35,162 nucleotides of DNA from Akkermansiaceae bacterium (GTDB lineage Bacteria > Verrucomicrobiota > Verrucomicrobiia > Verrucomicrobiales > Akkermansiaceae): assembly GCA_025354565.1 (NCBI GenBank), contig JANXMQ010000034.1, forward strand, positions 1 to 35,162, written 5' to 3'. The first letter of the stretch is position 1. Each line of letters begins with the position of its first letter. The position numbers and the translations under genes were made by a program. Positions 24,510 through 32,663 of the stretch are shown in pieces. The notes under the pieces were generated by a model. That model made no database searches. It worked only from the letters and a program-made list of their open reading frames with translations, and was not told the origin of the DNA.

Positions 24510-24761
24510 GTGGATGTTCTGAACACGTTAGAGACGGAAGCCGCCGGCCGACCTGATGGAATGTCCCGTGAGGAGGTCATCTTACTCATCACCGGTACAC
24601 TGGAGGATCACCCGGACTTTGCGCTCGACGAGGAAGACGAGAATGGCTGTGCCGGGTTGTCCTTCACATCGAATTTCAAACAACACCAGGGCAACGCCGG
24701 CAGCTTTCTCTGCGGTTCCCTCCGCGAACTTTGCGCTCTCGGCGTTTCGTTTCGGAAATGA
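24510..24761 (+). CDS. Possible small acidic protein of unknown function
   Basis: The open frame of up to 83 residues has a GTG start at 24510, or an ATG at 24561 giving 66 residues. The composition is protein-like, with an acidic centre ('PDFALDEEDENG') and balanced hydrophobics, but I recognise no family. It ends 32 bp before the sigma54 element of urtB. No ribosome-binding site is obvious, and another overlapping frame is also open in this segment, so it may be chance. If real it would be the only gene in the ~490 bp between polA and the urtB promoter. Confidence 0.3.
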   Translation: MDVLNTLETEAAGRPDGMSREEVILLITGTLEDHPDFALDEEDENGCAGLSFTSNFKQHQGNAGSFLCGSLRELCALGVSFRK

Positions 24762-24793
24762 CTTTTGGAATGCGGTTTATTTTAACTCTCGCA

Positions 24794-24809
24794 TGGCACA
24801 GGCGTTGCT
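24794..24809 (+). promoter_or_regulatory. Sigma54 (RpoN) promoter of urtBCDE
   Basis: TGGCACAGGCGTTGCT matches the sigma54 consensus TGGCACG-N4-TTGCW at 11 of 12 defined positions, with exact -24 GG to -12 GC spacing (only the G at position 7 differs). The C of the -12 GC is at 24808, predicting transcription from about 24820, six bases before the ATG at 24826. It lies between the last possible small gene and urtB. Enhancer sites for an NtrC-type activator are expected upstream, but I saw no clear TGCACC-N5-GGTGCA-like dyad. Confidence 0.75.
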
Positions 24810-24825
24810 TTCTTCGGCAAACGTC

Positions 24826-26556
24826 ATGGCAAGGTGGATTGATTTCTCAAGACGGTTGTTGGCTGGTCTAGCGTTTGCTTTTGCCGCTTCGTCGCTTGCC
24901 TTCGCCCAAGCACCGGAGAAATCGGTCCGCGAAACCATCGCCGCCGCGGCCATCGCGCCGACTCCCGCCGAGCAGCGCGAAATCATCCTCTCGCTCAAAC
25001 TCAAACCGACGCCCGAGACGGTGACTTGGTTTGAAAATTGGAAGTCCGGAAAAATTTTCCTGTATGACGATGCAGGCGTGGTCACCCCGGTCATTCTAAC
25101 GGGGAAAGCAGATGATGACGAGTCATTCGCTACACTCAAACTAGCCGATGACACGCCCTACACGACAGCGGATGGGAAGCCCGTCCGGATCAATCCCAAA
25201 ACCGTCCAGTTTGCGGAAACGGACTCCGGTTTGCGCAAGGCGATGAAGGAGGTTTCGGACATCGTGGCACTCGCGAATCCCGACCTCGCGAAGCGCCTCC
25301 GGGCGATTCAGGATGCGGCCGTCGGCCAGAAAGTAGAGAAACTTCCCGCCCTTCTAGTGCTCAAAACCACCGAGAAAAACCCCAAAGCTCTCAAGGCGCT
25401 CGAAGAATCCATCGCCATCATCCAACTCCGCTCGCCGGTCGCTGAGGAACGTTTGGCCGCCTGCGAAAAACTCGGAAAACTCAACTCGCTCGCCGCCCAC
25501 GACACGATCATGACGATTCGGGCGGAAGCCGAAAACTCTGGCGATACCGCTATGGCAAATGCGGCGAAATCCGCGCTCAGGGCCATCGATGACCACCTCT
25601 CTCGGATCAACGCCGTGGGCACCTTGTTTCACGGCTTATCCTCTGGCTCGGTTTTACTGGTGGTCGCCATCGGCCTCGCAATTACCTTCGGGCTGATGGG
25701 TATCATCAACATGGCCCACGGCGAGTTCATCGCGGTGGGTGCCTACACGACTTATATCATTCAGAAGATATTTACCACCGGCCTGAACATCTCACCTTTC
25801 GGTATGTCGATGTCGATTCCGGGCATGAACCTATCAGAAACTAACCGAGGCTGGTATTTTGTCGTCGCCATTCCAGCGAGCTTCATTATCGCGGCTCTGG
25901 TTGGGGTGTTGCTGGAGCGTTTGGTGATTCAATATCTCTACAAGCGTCCCTTGGAATCCCTACTCGCCACTTGGGGAATCTCGCTCGTGATGCAGCAGAT
26001 TTTAAAATTTATTTTCGGCTCGAACAACGTCGAGTTCACCAGTCCCCTTTGGCTTTCAGGAAACTGGACGGTCAATGACATCGTGTTCGGCTGGAACCGG
26101 GTATTCGTGATCGGTTTCGCCGTACTAATCATCGTGGTCACCTGGCTCGTTCTCAACCGGACCTCGCTGGGTCTGCTCATCCGCGCGGTGATGCAGAACC
26201 GCAACATGGCCGCCTGCATGGGCATCCGCACCGAGCGGGTTAATACCATGACCTTCGCTTTCGGCTGCGGTCTAGCAGGACTCGCCGGGGCGTTCCTCTC
26301 GCAAATCGCAAACGTCAATCCCGCCATGGGCCAAGTCTGGATCGTGGATTCCTTCATGACCGTGGTGGTCGGCGGCGTCGGCAACATCATGGGCACCGTC
26401 ATCAGCGCGACCGGCATCGGCGTGTCGGATCAAACGCTCCAACAATATCTCGGCAACCCGGTCATTGGGAAAATTCTCGTGCTAGGAGCCATCATCCTCT
26501 TCCTGCAATGGCGTCCCGCCGGCCTCTTCGTCACCCGTTCCCGCAGCCTTGACTAA
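24826..26556 (+). CDS. urtB: Urea ABC transporter permease UrtB
   Basis: The 576-residue protein from the ATG at 24826 has a signal peptide (residues 1 to ~27, ending 'SLAFAQA'), a long soluble helical region (about 30-265) typical of UrtB, then a LivH-type permease with about eight membrane segments. Permease signatures include 'GLMGIINMAHGEFIAVGAY', 'ERLVIQYLYKRPLESLLATW', and 'GCGLAGLAGAFLSQIANVNPAMG' (cited for key elements). It forms the inner-membrane channel with UrtC for high-affinity urea uptake. The frame also offers an ATG at 24793, but that start overlaps the sigma54 element and spoils the signal peptide, so 24826 is preferred. It is the first gene of urtBCDE. Confidence 0.92.
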   Translation: MARWIDFSRRLLAGLAFAFAASSLAFAQAPEKSVRETIAAAAIAPTPAEQREIILSLKLKPTPETVTWFENWKSGKIFLYDDAGVVTPVILTGKADDDESFATLKLADDTPYTTADGKPVRINPKTVQFAETDSGLRKAMKEVSDIVALANPDLAKRLRAIQDAAVGQKVEKLPALLVLKTTEKNPKALKALEESIAIIQLRSPVAEERLAACEKLGKLNSLAAHDTIMTIRAEAENSGDTAMANAAKSALRAIDDHLSRINAVGTLFHGLSSGSVLLVVAIGLAITFGLMGIINMAHGEFIAVGAYTTYIIQKIFTTGLNISPFGMSMSIPGMNLSETNRGWYFVVAIPASFIIAALVGVLLERLVIQYLYKRPLESLLATWGISLVMQQILKFIFGSNNVEFTSPLWLSGNWTVNDIVFGWNRVFVIGFAVLIIVVTWLVLNRTSLGLLIRAVMQNRNMAACMGIRTERVNTMTFAFGCGLAGLAGAFLSQIANVNPAMGQVWIVDSFMTVVVGGVGNIMGTVISATGIGVSDQTLQQYLGNPVIGKILVLGAIILFLQWRPAGLFVTRSRSLD

Positions 26557-26559
26557 CTG

Positions 26560-27723
26560 ATGAACAAGCAACCGCTAACAAGCCGGGTCCAATTTCCCTT
26601 GCTGATTTTTTCGGCAGTCTTTCTCGTGGTCATCATGCCGGTGCTCAATGCGTATGGTTGCATTTCAGACTTCACCCTCGGTAACTGGGGGAAATATCTT
26701 TGCTATGGCATCCTCGCCATTTCGATTGATTTACTTTGGGGCTACACCGGACTTCTTTGTTTGGGTCAGGCCCTTTTCTTTACTCTCGGCGGTTATATGA
26801 TGGGCATGCACCTCATGCGAATGATCGGCGGCACCGGCGTCCCCACCTTCCTGAGCATGGTGGGTCGTCAGGAATGGCCGTCCTTTTTCATGCCATTCAC
26901 CAGCTTTCCGTTTGCCATGCTGATGGTCATCCTGGTCCCCGGCCTGCTTGCCTTGGTGTTCGGCTACCTTGCATTTCGCTCACGCATCAAGGGCGTTTAT
27001 TTTTCGATACTCACGCAAGCCCTTACCTACGGCGCAGCGCTGTTGTTTTTCCGCAACGAACTGCTGATGGGAGGAAATAACGGTTTCACGGATTTCAGGA
27101 TGCTGCTCGGCTATTCACTGCGCGATGTATCCACCAAACGCGGCCTCTACGTCGTCACTGCTATGCTGCTAGTCGCTGTGGTGGCCGGTTGCAAATGGCT
27201 AACGAATTCCCGCTTCGGCCTAATCCAACGCGCGATCCGCGATTCGGAAAACCGGGTGCTCTTCTCGGGCTATGCCACGGCGAATTTCAAGCTCTTCATC
27301 TTCGTCATCAGCGCAATCATCGCCAGTCTGGCCGGAGCGCTCTTCGTCCCTCAGGTCGGCATCATCAACCCCAGCGAAATGGAAACCGGAAAATCGCTGG
27401 AAGCGGTCGTCTGGGTCGCCCTCGGCGGGCGCGGCACCATCGTGGGCCCCATCGCCGGAGCAATCAGTGTCAACGCTCTCAAAAGCTGGGCATCATCCGG
27501 CAGCACTGCGGATTTCTGGCCACTCATGCTCGGCGGGTCATTCGTTCTCGTCGTCCTGTTCATGCCCAAGGGCATCATGGGCATTCCCGGCCAAATCGGG
27601 GATCTGATCGCGAAATTCAGCCGGAAAACCGCAAGCTCTGACGCACCTCCGCCAGCCTCCGCCGACACCTCTCAGGAGGCTGAAATTCTATCCTCCACTG
27701 CGTCCCCTGCCAGCGATTCCTAA
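26560..27723 (+). CDS. urtC: Urea ABC transporter permease UrtC
   Basis: The 387-residue LivM-type permease begins 3 bp after urtB. About ten hydrophobic segments are visible. Signatures are '[20 protein letters not shown]' near residue 65, '[18 protein letters not shown]', 'GGNNGFTDF', and '[20 protein letters not shown]' (the cytoplasmic EAA-like loop contacting the ATPases). The C-terminal ~35 residues are Ala/Ser/Pro-rich and probably disordered. It pairs with UrtB in the inner membrane. Confidence 0.93.
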   Translation: MNKQPLTSRVQFPLLIFSAVFLVVIMPVLNAYGCISDFTLGNWGKYLCYGILAISIDLLWGYTGLLCLGQALFFTLGGYMMGMHLMRMIGGTGVPTFLSMVGRQEWPSFFMPFTSFPFAMLMVILVPGLLALVFGYLAFRSRIKGVYFSILTQALTYGAALLFFRNELLMGGNNGFTDFRMLLGYSLRDVSTKRGLYVVTAMLLVAVVAGCKWLTNSRFGLIQRAIRDSENRVLFSGYATANFKLFIFVISAIIASLAGALFVPQVGIINPSEMETGKSLEAVVWVALGGRGTIVGPIAGAISVNALKSWASSGSTADFWPLMLGGSFVLVVLFMPKGIMGIPGQIGDLIAKFSRKTASSDAPPPASADTSQEAEILSSTASPASDS

Positions 27724-27750
27724 CACCTCCGTCCTCGCAAATCCACACTC

Positions 27751-28521
27751 ATGAGCCCGAAACCATTTCTCCTCGCCGCCGAAGGACTCACTCGCTCATT
27801 CGATGGTTTCAAAGCCATCAACGATCTGAATTTTTATCTCGATGAAGGCGAACTCCGCACGGTGATTGGACCTAACGGAGCGGGGAAAACCACTTTCCTC
27901 GATCTCATTACCGGTCGCACCCAACCGGACATGGGCACATTGCTCTGGGACGATGCGAAACACGATTTACTCAAGCTAAATGAGTATGAAATCTATCGCC
28001 TCGGGATTGGTCGTAAGTTCCAGACTCCCACTGTTTATAACGATCACACGGTCACGGAAAATCTGATCCTCTCACTCGCTGGCTCCCGTGGCATCTGGCA
28101 TAGCCTGTTTGGTAAAGTCACCTCCACCCAGCGCGATCGCATCGCGGAAATTCTAAAGACCATCAAACTAACCGACCACGCCAAACGCAAAGCGGGCGTG
28201 CTTGCCCATGGCCAGAAGCAGTGGCTGGAAATCGGGATGCTCCTCGCTCAGGAAGCACGGCTGCTGTTAGTCGATGAACCTGCCGCCGGGATGACGGACG
28301 AGGAAACCTACCGCACCGGCGAGCTGCTGCTATCGCTTGCCGGGAAACACACCATCGTCGTAATCGAGCACGACATGACCTTTGTCCGCCAGATTTCCCA
28401 AGGCCGCAAGGTCACGGTTCTTCATCAGGGACATGTGCTTTGTGAAGGCCCTGTCGATGATGTCCAGGCCGACGAACGCGTGATCGAAGTTTATCTCGGA
28501 CGTAAATCCAAAGCCGCATGA
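27751..28521 (+). CDS. urtD: Urea ABC transporter ATP-binding protein UrtD
   Basis: The 256-residue ABC ATPase is of the LivG type. Walker A is 'GPNGAGKTTF', the signature region is 'LAHGQKQWLEIGM' (LAHGQ in place of LSGGQ, as is usual for UrtD/LivG-like subunits), Walker B is 'LLLVDEPAAGM', and the switch His lies in 'VVIEHDMTFV'. 'GIGRKFQTPTVYNDHTVTENL' is a UrtD hallmark region. It energises UrtBC together with UrtE, and its stop overlaps the urtE start by 4 bp. Confidence 0.95.
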   Translation: MSPKPFLLAAEGLTRSFDGFKAINDLNFYLDEGELRTVIGPNGAGKTTFLDLITGRTQPDMGTLLWDDAKHDLLKLNEYEIYRLGIGRKFQTPTVYNDHTVTENLILSLAGSRGIWHSLFGKVTSTQRDRIAEILKTIKLTDHAKRKAGVLAHGQKQWLEIGMLLAQEARLLLVDEPAAGMTDEETYRTGELLLSLAGKHTIVVIEHDMTFVRQISQGRKVTVLHQGHVLCEGPVDDVQADERVIEVYLGRKSKAA

Positions 28522-29243
28522 CCGCCGCCCCTACCCAAACCGAAAACCTAACTATTGCGAACCTCCGGGTTTCCATCGGTGGCAGCGCCATCCTGCGCGG
28601 GGTGACCCTTACTATTCGCCCGCAGACCGTGTTCTGCCTGATGGGGCGCAACGGCGTCGGCAAAAGCACCACTCTCAAGGCGCTCATGGGTCTGCTACCT
28701 GCGGACTCCGGGAAAATCAACCTCGAAGGCACCCCGCTTGACCGCATTTCGTCCGCAGAACGCGCGCGGCTCGGCTTGGGCTATGTGCCGCAAGGACGCG
28801 ATATTTTCCCCCACCTCACCGTGGAAGAAAATCTGTTCATCGGCCTCAATGCCCGCGGCCAGAAGCGTGACTCGGCTCAGACCGACAGAATCTATACGCT
28901 ATTTCCCATCATCAAGGAATTCCTCCATCGCAAGGGCGGGATGCTTTCGGGTGGCCAACAACAACAACTCGCCATCGGGCGGGCGCTGCTGACTCGCCCC
29001 AAACTTCTGATTCTGGACGAGCCGACGGAAGGCATTCAACCGAATATCATCGACCAGATAGGAGACGCTATCAAAATGCTCCGTGCGGAAGGAGAAATGA
29101 GCATCCTGCTCGTCGAGCAGTATCTCGACTTTTGCAAGGAACTCGGCGACGACTACGCGATCCTGGAACGCGGCGCGGTCGCGGCATCCGGCAAGATGTC
29201 CGGCCTCACCGAGGAGATCGTCAAGGAATTCCTAACTGTTTAA
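28518..29243 (+). CDS. urtE: Urea ABC transporter ATP-binding protein UrtE
   Basis: The 241-residue LivF-type ABC ATPase has Walker A 'GRNGVGKSTT', Q-loop context 'GYVPQGRDIFPHLTVEENL', signature 'LSGGQQQQLAIGRAL', Walker B 'LLILDEPTEGIQPNII' and switch residues in 'LLVEQYLDF'. 'EGIQPNIIDQI' is typical of UrtE. It overlaps urtD (ATGA) and closes the urtBCDE operon. A gap of about 270 bp containing the next sigma54 site follows; I see no strong intrinsic terminator after the stop. Confidence 0.95.
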   Translation: MTAAPTQTENLTIANLRVSIGGSAILRGVTLTIRPQTVFCLMGRNGVGKSTTLKALMGLLPADSGKINLEGTPLDRISSAERARLGLGYVPQGRDIFPHLTVEENLFIGLNARGQKRDSAQTDRIYTLFPIIKEFLHRKGGMLSGGQQQQLAIGRALLTRPKLLILDEPTEGIQPNIIDQIGDAIKMLRAEGEMSILLVEQYLDFCKELGDDYAILERGAVAASGKMSGLTEEIVKEFLTV

Positions 29244-29441
29244 CGGATTACTCTGCGGACGCAACGCCGCCGAACCGGGATGATGGAGTTTTGATCATAT
29301 CAGCCCTCTATCGACTGCATCCACCGGCAGATGAATGAAATGGATGGGAATAATTCACCCGGATTAATTTCACTCATCACCATCGACTCATAACAAATCA
29401 ATTCGCTGAGAATCACTTGTTTTTTCATGTAACTTTGAAAA

Positions 29442-29457
29442 TGGCACGAAATACGCT
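29442..29457 (+). promoter_or_regulatory. Sigma54 (RpoN) promoter of the porin gene
   Basis: TGGCACGAAATACGCT keeps the full -24 half (TGGCACG) and the essential -12 GC with correct spacing; only the TT before GC is changed (10 of 12 positions). Predicted transcription starts near 29468, giving a 48-nt leader before the ATG at 29516. The preceding 200 bp (29244-29441) are AT-rich and gene-free and could hold activator sites. Confidence 0.7.
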
Positions 29458-29486
29458 GTCAGGATAACAAGGTATATCACCTGACA
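29457..29486 (+). promoter_or_regulatory. Inverted repeat across the predicted porin transcription start
   Basis: TGTCAGG (29457-29463) and CCTGACA (29480-29486) are perfect inverse complements separated by 16 bp. The centres lie 23 bp apart, about two helical turns. The left arm sits between the -12 element and the predicted start and the right arm in the leader, so it cannot fold in the sigma54 transcript and looks like an operator for a dimeric regulator. In a transcript reading through from urtE it could instead form a hairpin. Confidence 0.45.
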
Positions 29487-29515
29487 AGACTGTTCTATTA
29501 ATCAAATACAACACC

Positions 29516-30550
29516 ATGAAAAGAACCAACAAAAACATATTCCGTTTGCCTCAATTGGCATTCTTGCTCGGCTCCGCTACCGCCATGGGCGGGACGGAGG
29601 AAATGAAAGCTCCTGCGCCCATGACTACGCCTGATTGGCTGAAAGTCAGCGGCTACGCTGCTGTTTCATACGCTGACACGGATTTTATAAATGGTCAAAA
29701 CACGGATCATCTATTCCACTCGGGCACACCGCTCGATGCCGTGAAACTTGGCCTTGAGGCGACCCAAGGGCCTTTCACCGTTTATGGCAGTCTTTTTTAC
29801 TCCCCAGACTCCAATGCGAATTCATTCTCCGGTGGTACTGATGCTGGAATTCTTGATGCCTACGTCACCTACACAACTGGCGATTTCAAAATCACGGCAG
29901 GTAAATACCTCAGCTATATGGGCTATGAAGCATTTGATACGGTCAATATGACACAACTCACCTACGCCAATAGCACCACTGGCGGGGTGCCAGCATACCA
30001 CACGGGTGTCAAATTGGACTATACCACCAAGGTCTGGGGTGCCGGATTTAACATCTCGGATTCTATCCGTGGGCCAAGCTTCTGGGAAGGTGATGGTGAT
30101 TGGGGCAATGGTCTTGGTTATGAAGCCTATGTTTCCTACAAGGGTATCGATAAACTCACCCTTTGGGCCGGGATCGCCTATGATGACACGCATGGTATCG
30201 CCAGCTTCTCCTCGTATGACTTCTGGGCAAGCTACGATATTTCATCCAAACTGACAGTCGCCGGGGAAATTATTTACTCGAATAACAGCCTATCCGGTGC
30301 CGACAGCGCTGTCGGAGGTCTTGCCTTCCTGAACTACAAGTTCACTGACAAGTTCTCAACCGTCCTTCGCTTCGGAATTGACGAAGTATCATCGACTCCT
30401 CCGGCTGTCGTCGCTCCCGACAACTACAAGTTCACGATTTCCCCGACCTATGCATTCAACGAACACTTCCTGCTTCGCAGTGAGTTGAGTTATACAATTT
30501 CGGATCACGACAGCCTGTTCACCGGCGTTCAAGCGCTGCTGAAGTTCTAA
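29516..30550 (+). CDS. Outer-membrane beta-barrel porin, probably for urea
   Basis: The 344-residue protein has an N-terminal export signal (basic start then 'LPQLAFLLGSATAMGG') and a body of alternating amphipathic strands rich in Tyr, Gly, Thr and Ser. It ends in Phe ('VQALLKF'), as outer-membrane barrels do. Repeated strand pairs such as 'FTVYGSLFYSP', 'YVTYTTGDFKITAGKYLSYMG' (strand end marked by YLSYMG) and 'KLTLWAGIAYDD' fit the outer-membrane porin class sometimes annotated as BBP2. It lies between urtE and urtA behind a sigma54 promoter, which suggests passage of urea or another nitrogen source across the outer membrane. The substrate is inferred from context only. Confidence 0.8.
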   Translation: MKRTNKNIFRLPQLAFLLGSATAMGGTEEMKAPAPMTTPDWLKVSGYAAVSYADTDFINGQNTDHLFHSGTPLDAVKLGLEATQGPFTVYGSLFYSPDSNANSFSGGTDAGILDAYVTYTTGDFKITAGKYLSYMGYEAFDTVNMTQLTYANSTTGGVPAYHTGVKLDYTTKVWGAGFNISDSIRGPSFWEGDGDWGNGLGYEAYVSYKGIDKLTLWAGIAYDDTHGIASFSSYDFWASYDISSKLTVAGEIIYSNNSLSGADSAVGGLAFLNYKFTDKFSTVLRFGIDEVSSTPPAVVAPDNYKFTISPTYAFNEHFLLRSELSYTISDHDSLFTGVQALLKF

Positions 30551-30559
30551 CTTGATCCT

Positions 30560-30622
30560 CAACATCTGAAATGTTGCGGCGGGAGAGTCCTATTGATCCT
30601 TTGTTGTCAATGCTCTCCCGCC
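30560..30622 (+). other. Two hairpins between the porin and urtA
   Basis: The first hairpin is CAACAT-ctgaa-ATGTTG (30560-30576), a perfect 6-bp stem. The second pairs GGCGGGAGAG (30578-30587) with CTCTCCCGCC (30613-30622), a perfect 10-bp stem that continues through an internal loop into ATTGA/TCAAT (30592-30596 / 30607-30611). No T tract follows, so this is not a classic intrinsic terminator. It could protect or process the mRNA, or attenuate transcription, giving porin and UrtA different levels from one transcript. Confidence 0.6.
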
Positions 30623-30680
30623 TGCTCTTAACTTAATCTTATCTCCTGTAAGTATTTTTAACTCAACATTCCCTAAAATT

Positions 30681-31934
30681 ATGATCCCCCGTATTCTCTC
30701 CTCCGCACTTGCTGCGGTCACACTCACCAGCGCCTTTGCCCGTGCAGAGGACACCGTCAAGGTGGGCGTTCTTCACTCGCTCAGTGGCACGATGGCGATC
30801 AGCGAAACCTCGCTCCGCGATGTGCTCTTGTTCACCTTCGACGAAATCAACGCCGCTGGCGGCGTTATGGGCAAGAAAATCGAACCCGTCGTTGCTGACG
30901 GCGCTTCAAACTGGCCCCTATTCGCTGAAAAAGCCAAGCAATTGCTCGACCAAGACAAGGTTGCCGTGACCTTCGGCTGCTGGACCTCGGTGAGCCGCAA
31001 GTCGGTGCTTCCGGTGTTCGAGGAAAAGAAGGGCCTGCTGTTCTACCCGGTGCAGTACGAAGGAGAGGAAATGTCCCCTAACATTTTCTACACCGCTGAG
31101 GCTGTCAACCAACAAGCAACTCCCGCCGTGGATTACCTCCTTGAGGAAGGCAAGAAGAAGTTCTATCTGATCGGCTCTGACTATGTCTATCCACAAACCA
31201 CCAACCTGATCTTGCTTGAGTATCTGCTCAGCAAGGGCGTGCCTCTTGCCAACATTGGCGGCGGCTTCAGCAAGGATGCCGACGGCAAGATTATCTCTGC
31301 CGGTAAATACACTCCATTTGGCCACACGGATTACCAACAAATCGTCGCAGAGATCAAGCAATTCGCCGCCAGCGGCAATGCCTGTATCATCAGCACGCTT
31401 AATGGTGATACCAATGTTCCCTTCTTCAAGGAATACGCCGCCGCCGGTCTGGACGCCGAATCCTGCCCGGTCGTTAGTTTCTCGGTTTCCGAAGACGAGT
31501 TCCGCGGCCTCCCAGCCAAGCAGCTTGTTGGCCAACTCGGATGCTGGACTTACTTCCAGTCCATCAAGAGCCCAGCGAATGCTAAGTTCATCAAGAATTT
31601 TCAAGCCTGGCTCAAAAAATCAGACGTTCCCGGGATCGTCAAGGAAGGCCGCGTGACCTGCTCGCCGATGGTGCTCTCCTACGATGGTGTCTATCTCTGG
31701 AAAGCCGCCGTTGAAAAGGCAAAATCCTTCGATGTGGATAAAGTGATGGCCGCCCTACAAAGTGGTATCTCATTCGACGGACCAGGTGGCAAAGTGACTT
31801 CGCAGAAGAATCACCACCTCACCAAAAACGTCTTTATCGGTGAAACCAAAGCAGATGGCCAATTCAAGATTCTCAAGGAATTCAAGGATGTTGTCGGCGA
31901 GCCTTTCCTCAAAGGCACCTACAAGGCTAAGTAG
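30681..31934 (+). CDS. urtA: Urea ABC transporter substrate-binding protein UrtA
   Basis: The 417-residue periplasmic binding protein has a signal peptide ending 'SAFARA'. The mature part begins '[20 protein letters not shown]', the usual UrtA opening. Further hallmarks are '[19 protein letters not shown]', '[13 protein letters not shown]', '[12 protein letters not shown]' and '[13 protein letters not shown]' near the C-terminus. It captures urea and delivers it to UrtBC. urtA is normally the first gene of urtABCDE; here it lies after the porin. It is separated from the porin by hairpins and followed by a strong terminator. No sigma54 element of its own is visible, so it probably depends on the porin promoter. 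Confidence 0.95.
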   Translation: MIPRILSSALAAVTLTSAFARAEDTVKVGVLHSLSGTMAISETSLRDVLLFTFDEINAAGGVMGKKIEPVVADGASNWPLFAEKAKQLLDQDKVAVTFGCWTSVSRKSVLPVFEEKKGLLFYPVQYEGEEMSPNIFYTAEAVNQQATPAVDYLLEEGKKKFYLIGSDYVYPQTTNLILLEYLLSKGVPLANIGGGFSKDADGKIISAGKYTPFGHTDYQQIVAEIKQFAASGNACIISTLNGDTNVPFFKEYAAAGLDAESCPVVSFSVSEDEFRGLPAKQLVGQLGCWTYFQSIKSPANAKFIKNFQAWLKKSDVPGIVKEGRVTCSPMVLSYDGVYLWKAAVEKAKSFDVDKVMAALQSGISFDGPGGKVTSQKNHHLTKNVFIGETKADGQFKILKEFKDVVGEPFLKGTYKAK

Positions 31935-31975
31935 TATTCTCAGTAGTTTGATATTTTGTGGTATTTGGTATTGAG

Positions 31976-32005
31976 CCATGCCCTTTCCGAAGGGCATGGT
32001 TTTTT
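31976..32005 (+). terminator. Rho-independent terminator after urtA
   Basis: CCATGCCCTT (31976-31985) and AAGGGCATGG (31990-31999) form a perfect 10-bp stem with a TCCG tetraloop and are followed directly by six Ts (32000-32005). It lies 42 bp after the urtA stop and 12 bp before the next sigma54 element, insulating the urease transcript from urtA. Confidence 0.92.
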
Positions 32006-32016
32006 CATTACCCGCT

Positions 32017-32032
32017 TGGCATGGCTCTTGCT
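32017..32032 (+). promoter_or_regulatory. Sigma54 (RpoN) promoter of the ureJ-like/ureABC cluster
   Basis: TGGCATGGCTCTTGCT matches TGGCACG-N4-TTGCW at 11 of 12 positions (T for C at position 6) with exact spacing. Predicted transcription starts near 32043, leaving an 18-nt leader before the ATG at 32061. It sits between the urtA terminator and the first gene of the urease cluster, where a promoter is required. Confidence 0.78.
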
Positions 32033-32060
32033 CGAATGCAGCATCACTTTCAACCTGCTT

Positions 32061-32348
32061 ATGAAAACTCTCCGTCCGCCCTTTTGGCCCAGTCGCTTGT
32101 TTGCCGTGGGAGCTTGCCTCCTCCCTTCGGTCTTGTCCGCGCACCCGGGCCATTATCATCCAGATGAAACCGACGAGTTTGATTTCCTTCGTGCGACATT
32201 CTTCCACTCCCATGGGTCGCTGGATTATGTCATCGCCCTTATCGCTATTTTCAGCATCGCCGTCGCTTACTTCCATGCCACCACGTCGGTGCGGGTCAGT
32301 GCGCTGCTAGCCGCATTGGGTGCGCTCGCCATGCTGCCGATTTTCTAA
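32061..32348 (+). CDS. Small HupE/UreJ-like membrane protein
   Basis: This 95-residue protein starts at the ATG at 32061; the frame is open upstream but that part lies before the predicted transcription start. It has an N-terminal signal/membrane segment (about 10-27), a His-rich exposed stretch 'AHPGHYHPDE' (27-36), and 'FFHSHGSLDYVIALIAIFSI' (47-66) running into a membrane helix, then a last hydrophobic segment (79-95). HupE/UreJ metal permeases begin after their signal with 'HPGH' and continue with 'HP..GxDH' at the first helix; the layout here is similar but less than half their usual ~190-200 residues. A role in nickel handling for urease is plausible given ureA 12 bp downstream, but homology should be tested. 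Confidence 0.6.
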   Translation: MKTLRPPFWPSRLFAVGACLLPSVLSAHPGHYHPDETDEFDFLRATFFHSHGSLDYVIALIAIFSIAVAYFHATTSVRVSALLAALGALAMLPIF

Positions 32349-32360
32349 CGACTCGCGCCG

Positions 32361-32663
32361 ATGCATCTCTCTCCGCGCGAACAGGAAAAGCTGCTCATCG
32401 TCGTCGCTGGCGACCTCGCCGCCCGTCGTCGCGCCCGCGGCCTCAAGCTGAATTACCCGGAAACCGTCGCCCTCATCACCGCCGAGCTGCTAGAAGCCGC
32501 GCGTGATGGGAAATCCGTCGCCGAGCTGATGAGCTACGGCACCACCCTCATTTCCCGCGATGAAGTCATGGCGGGCGTCGCCGAAATGATTCACGACGTC
32601 CAGGTGGAAGCGACTTTCCCTGATGGCACCAAACTCGTCACCGTCCACAATCCTGTCCGATGA
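32361..32663 (+). CDS. ureA: Urease subunit gamma
   Basis: The 100-residue gamma subunit begins '[20 protein letters not shown]' and contains '[14 protein letters not shown]', '[11 protein letters not shown]' and '[19 protein letters not shown]', all standard UreA motifs. It is part of the cytoplasmic nickel urease (UreABC)3. The stop overlaps the ureB start by 4 bp. The separate short subunit shows the three-gene bacterial layout rather than a fused ureAB. Confidence 0.96.
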   Translation: MHLSPREQEKLLIVVAGDLAARRRARGLKLNYPETVALITAELLEAARDGKSVAELMSYGTTLISRDEVMAGVAEMIHDVQVEATFPDGTKLVTVHNPVR

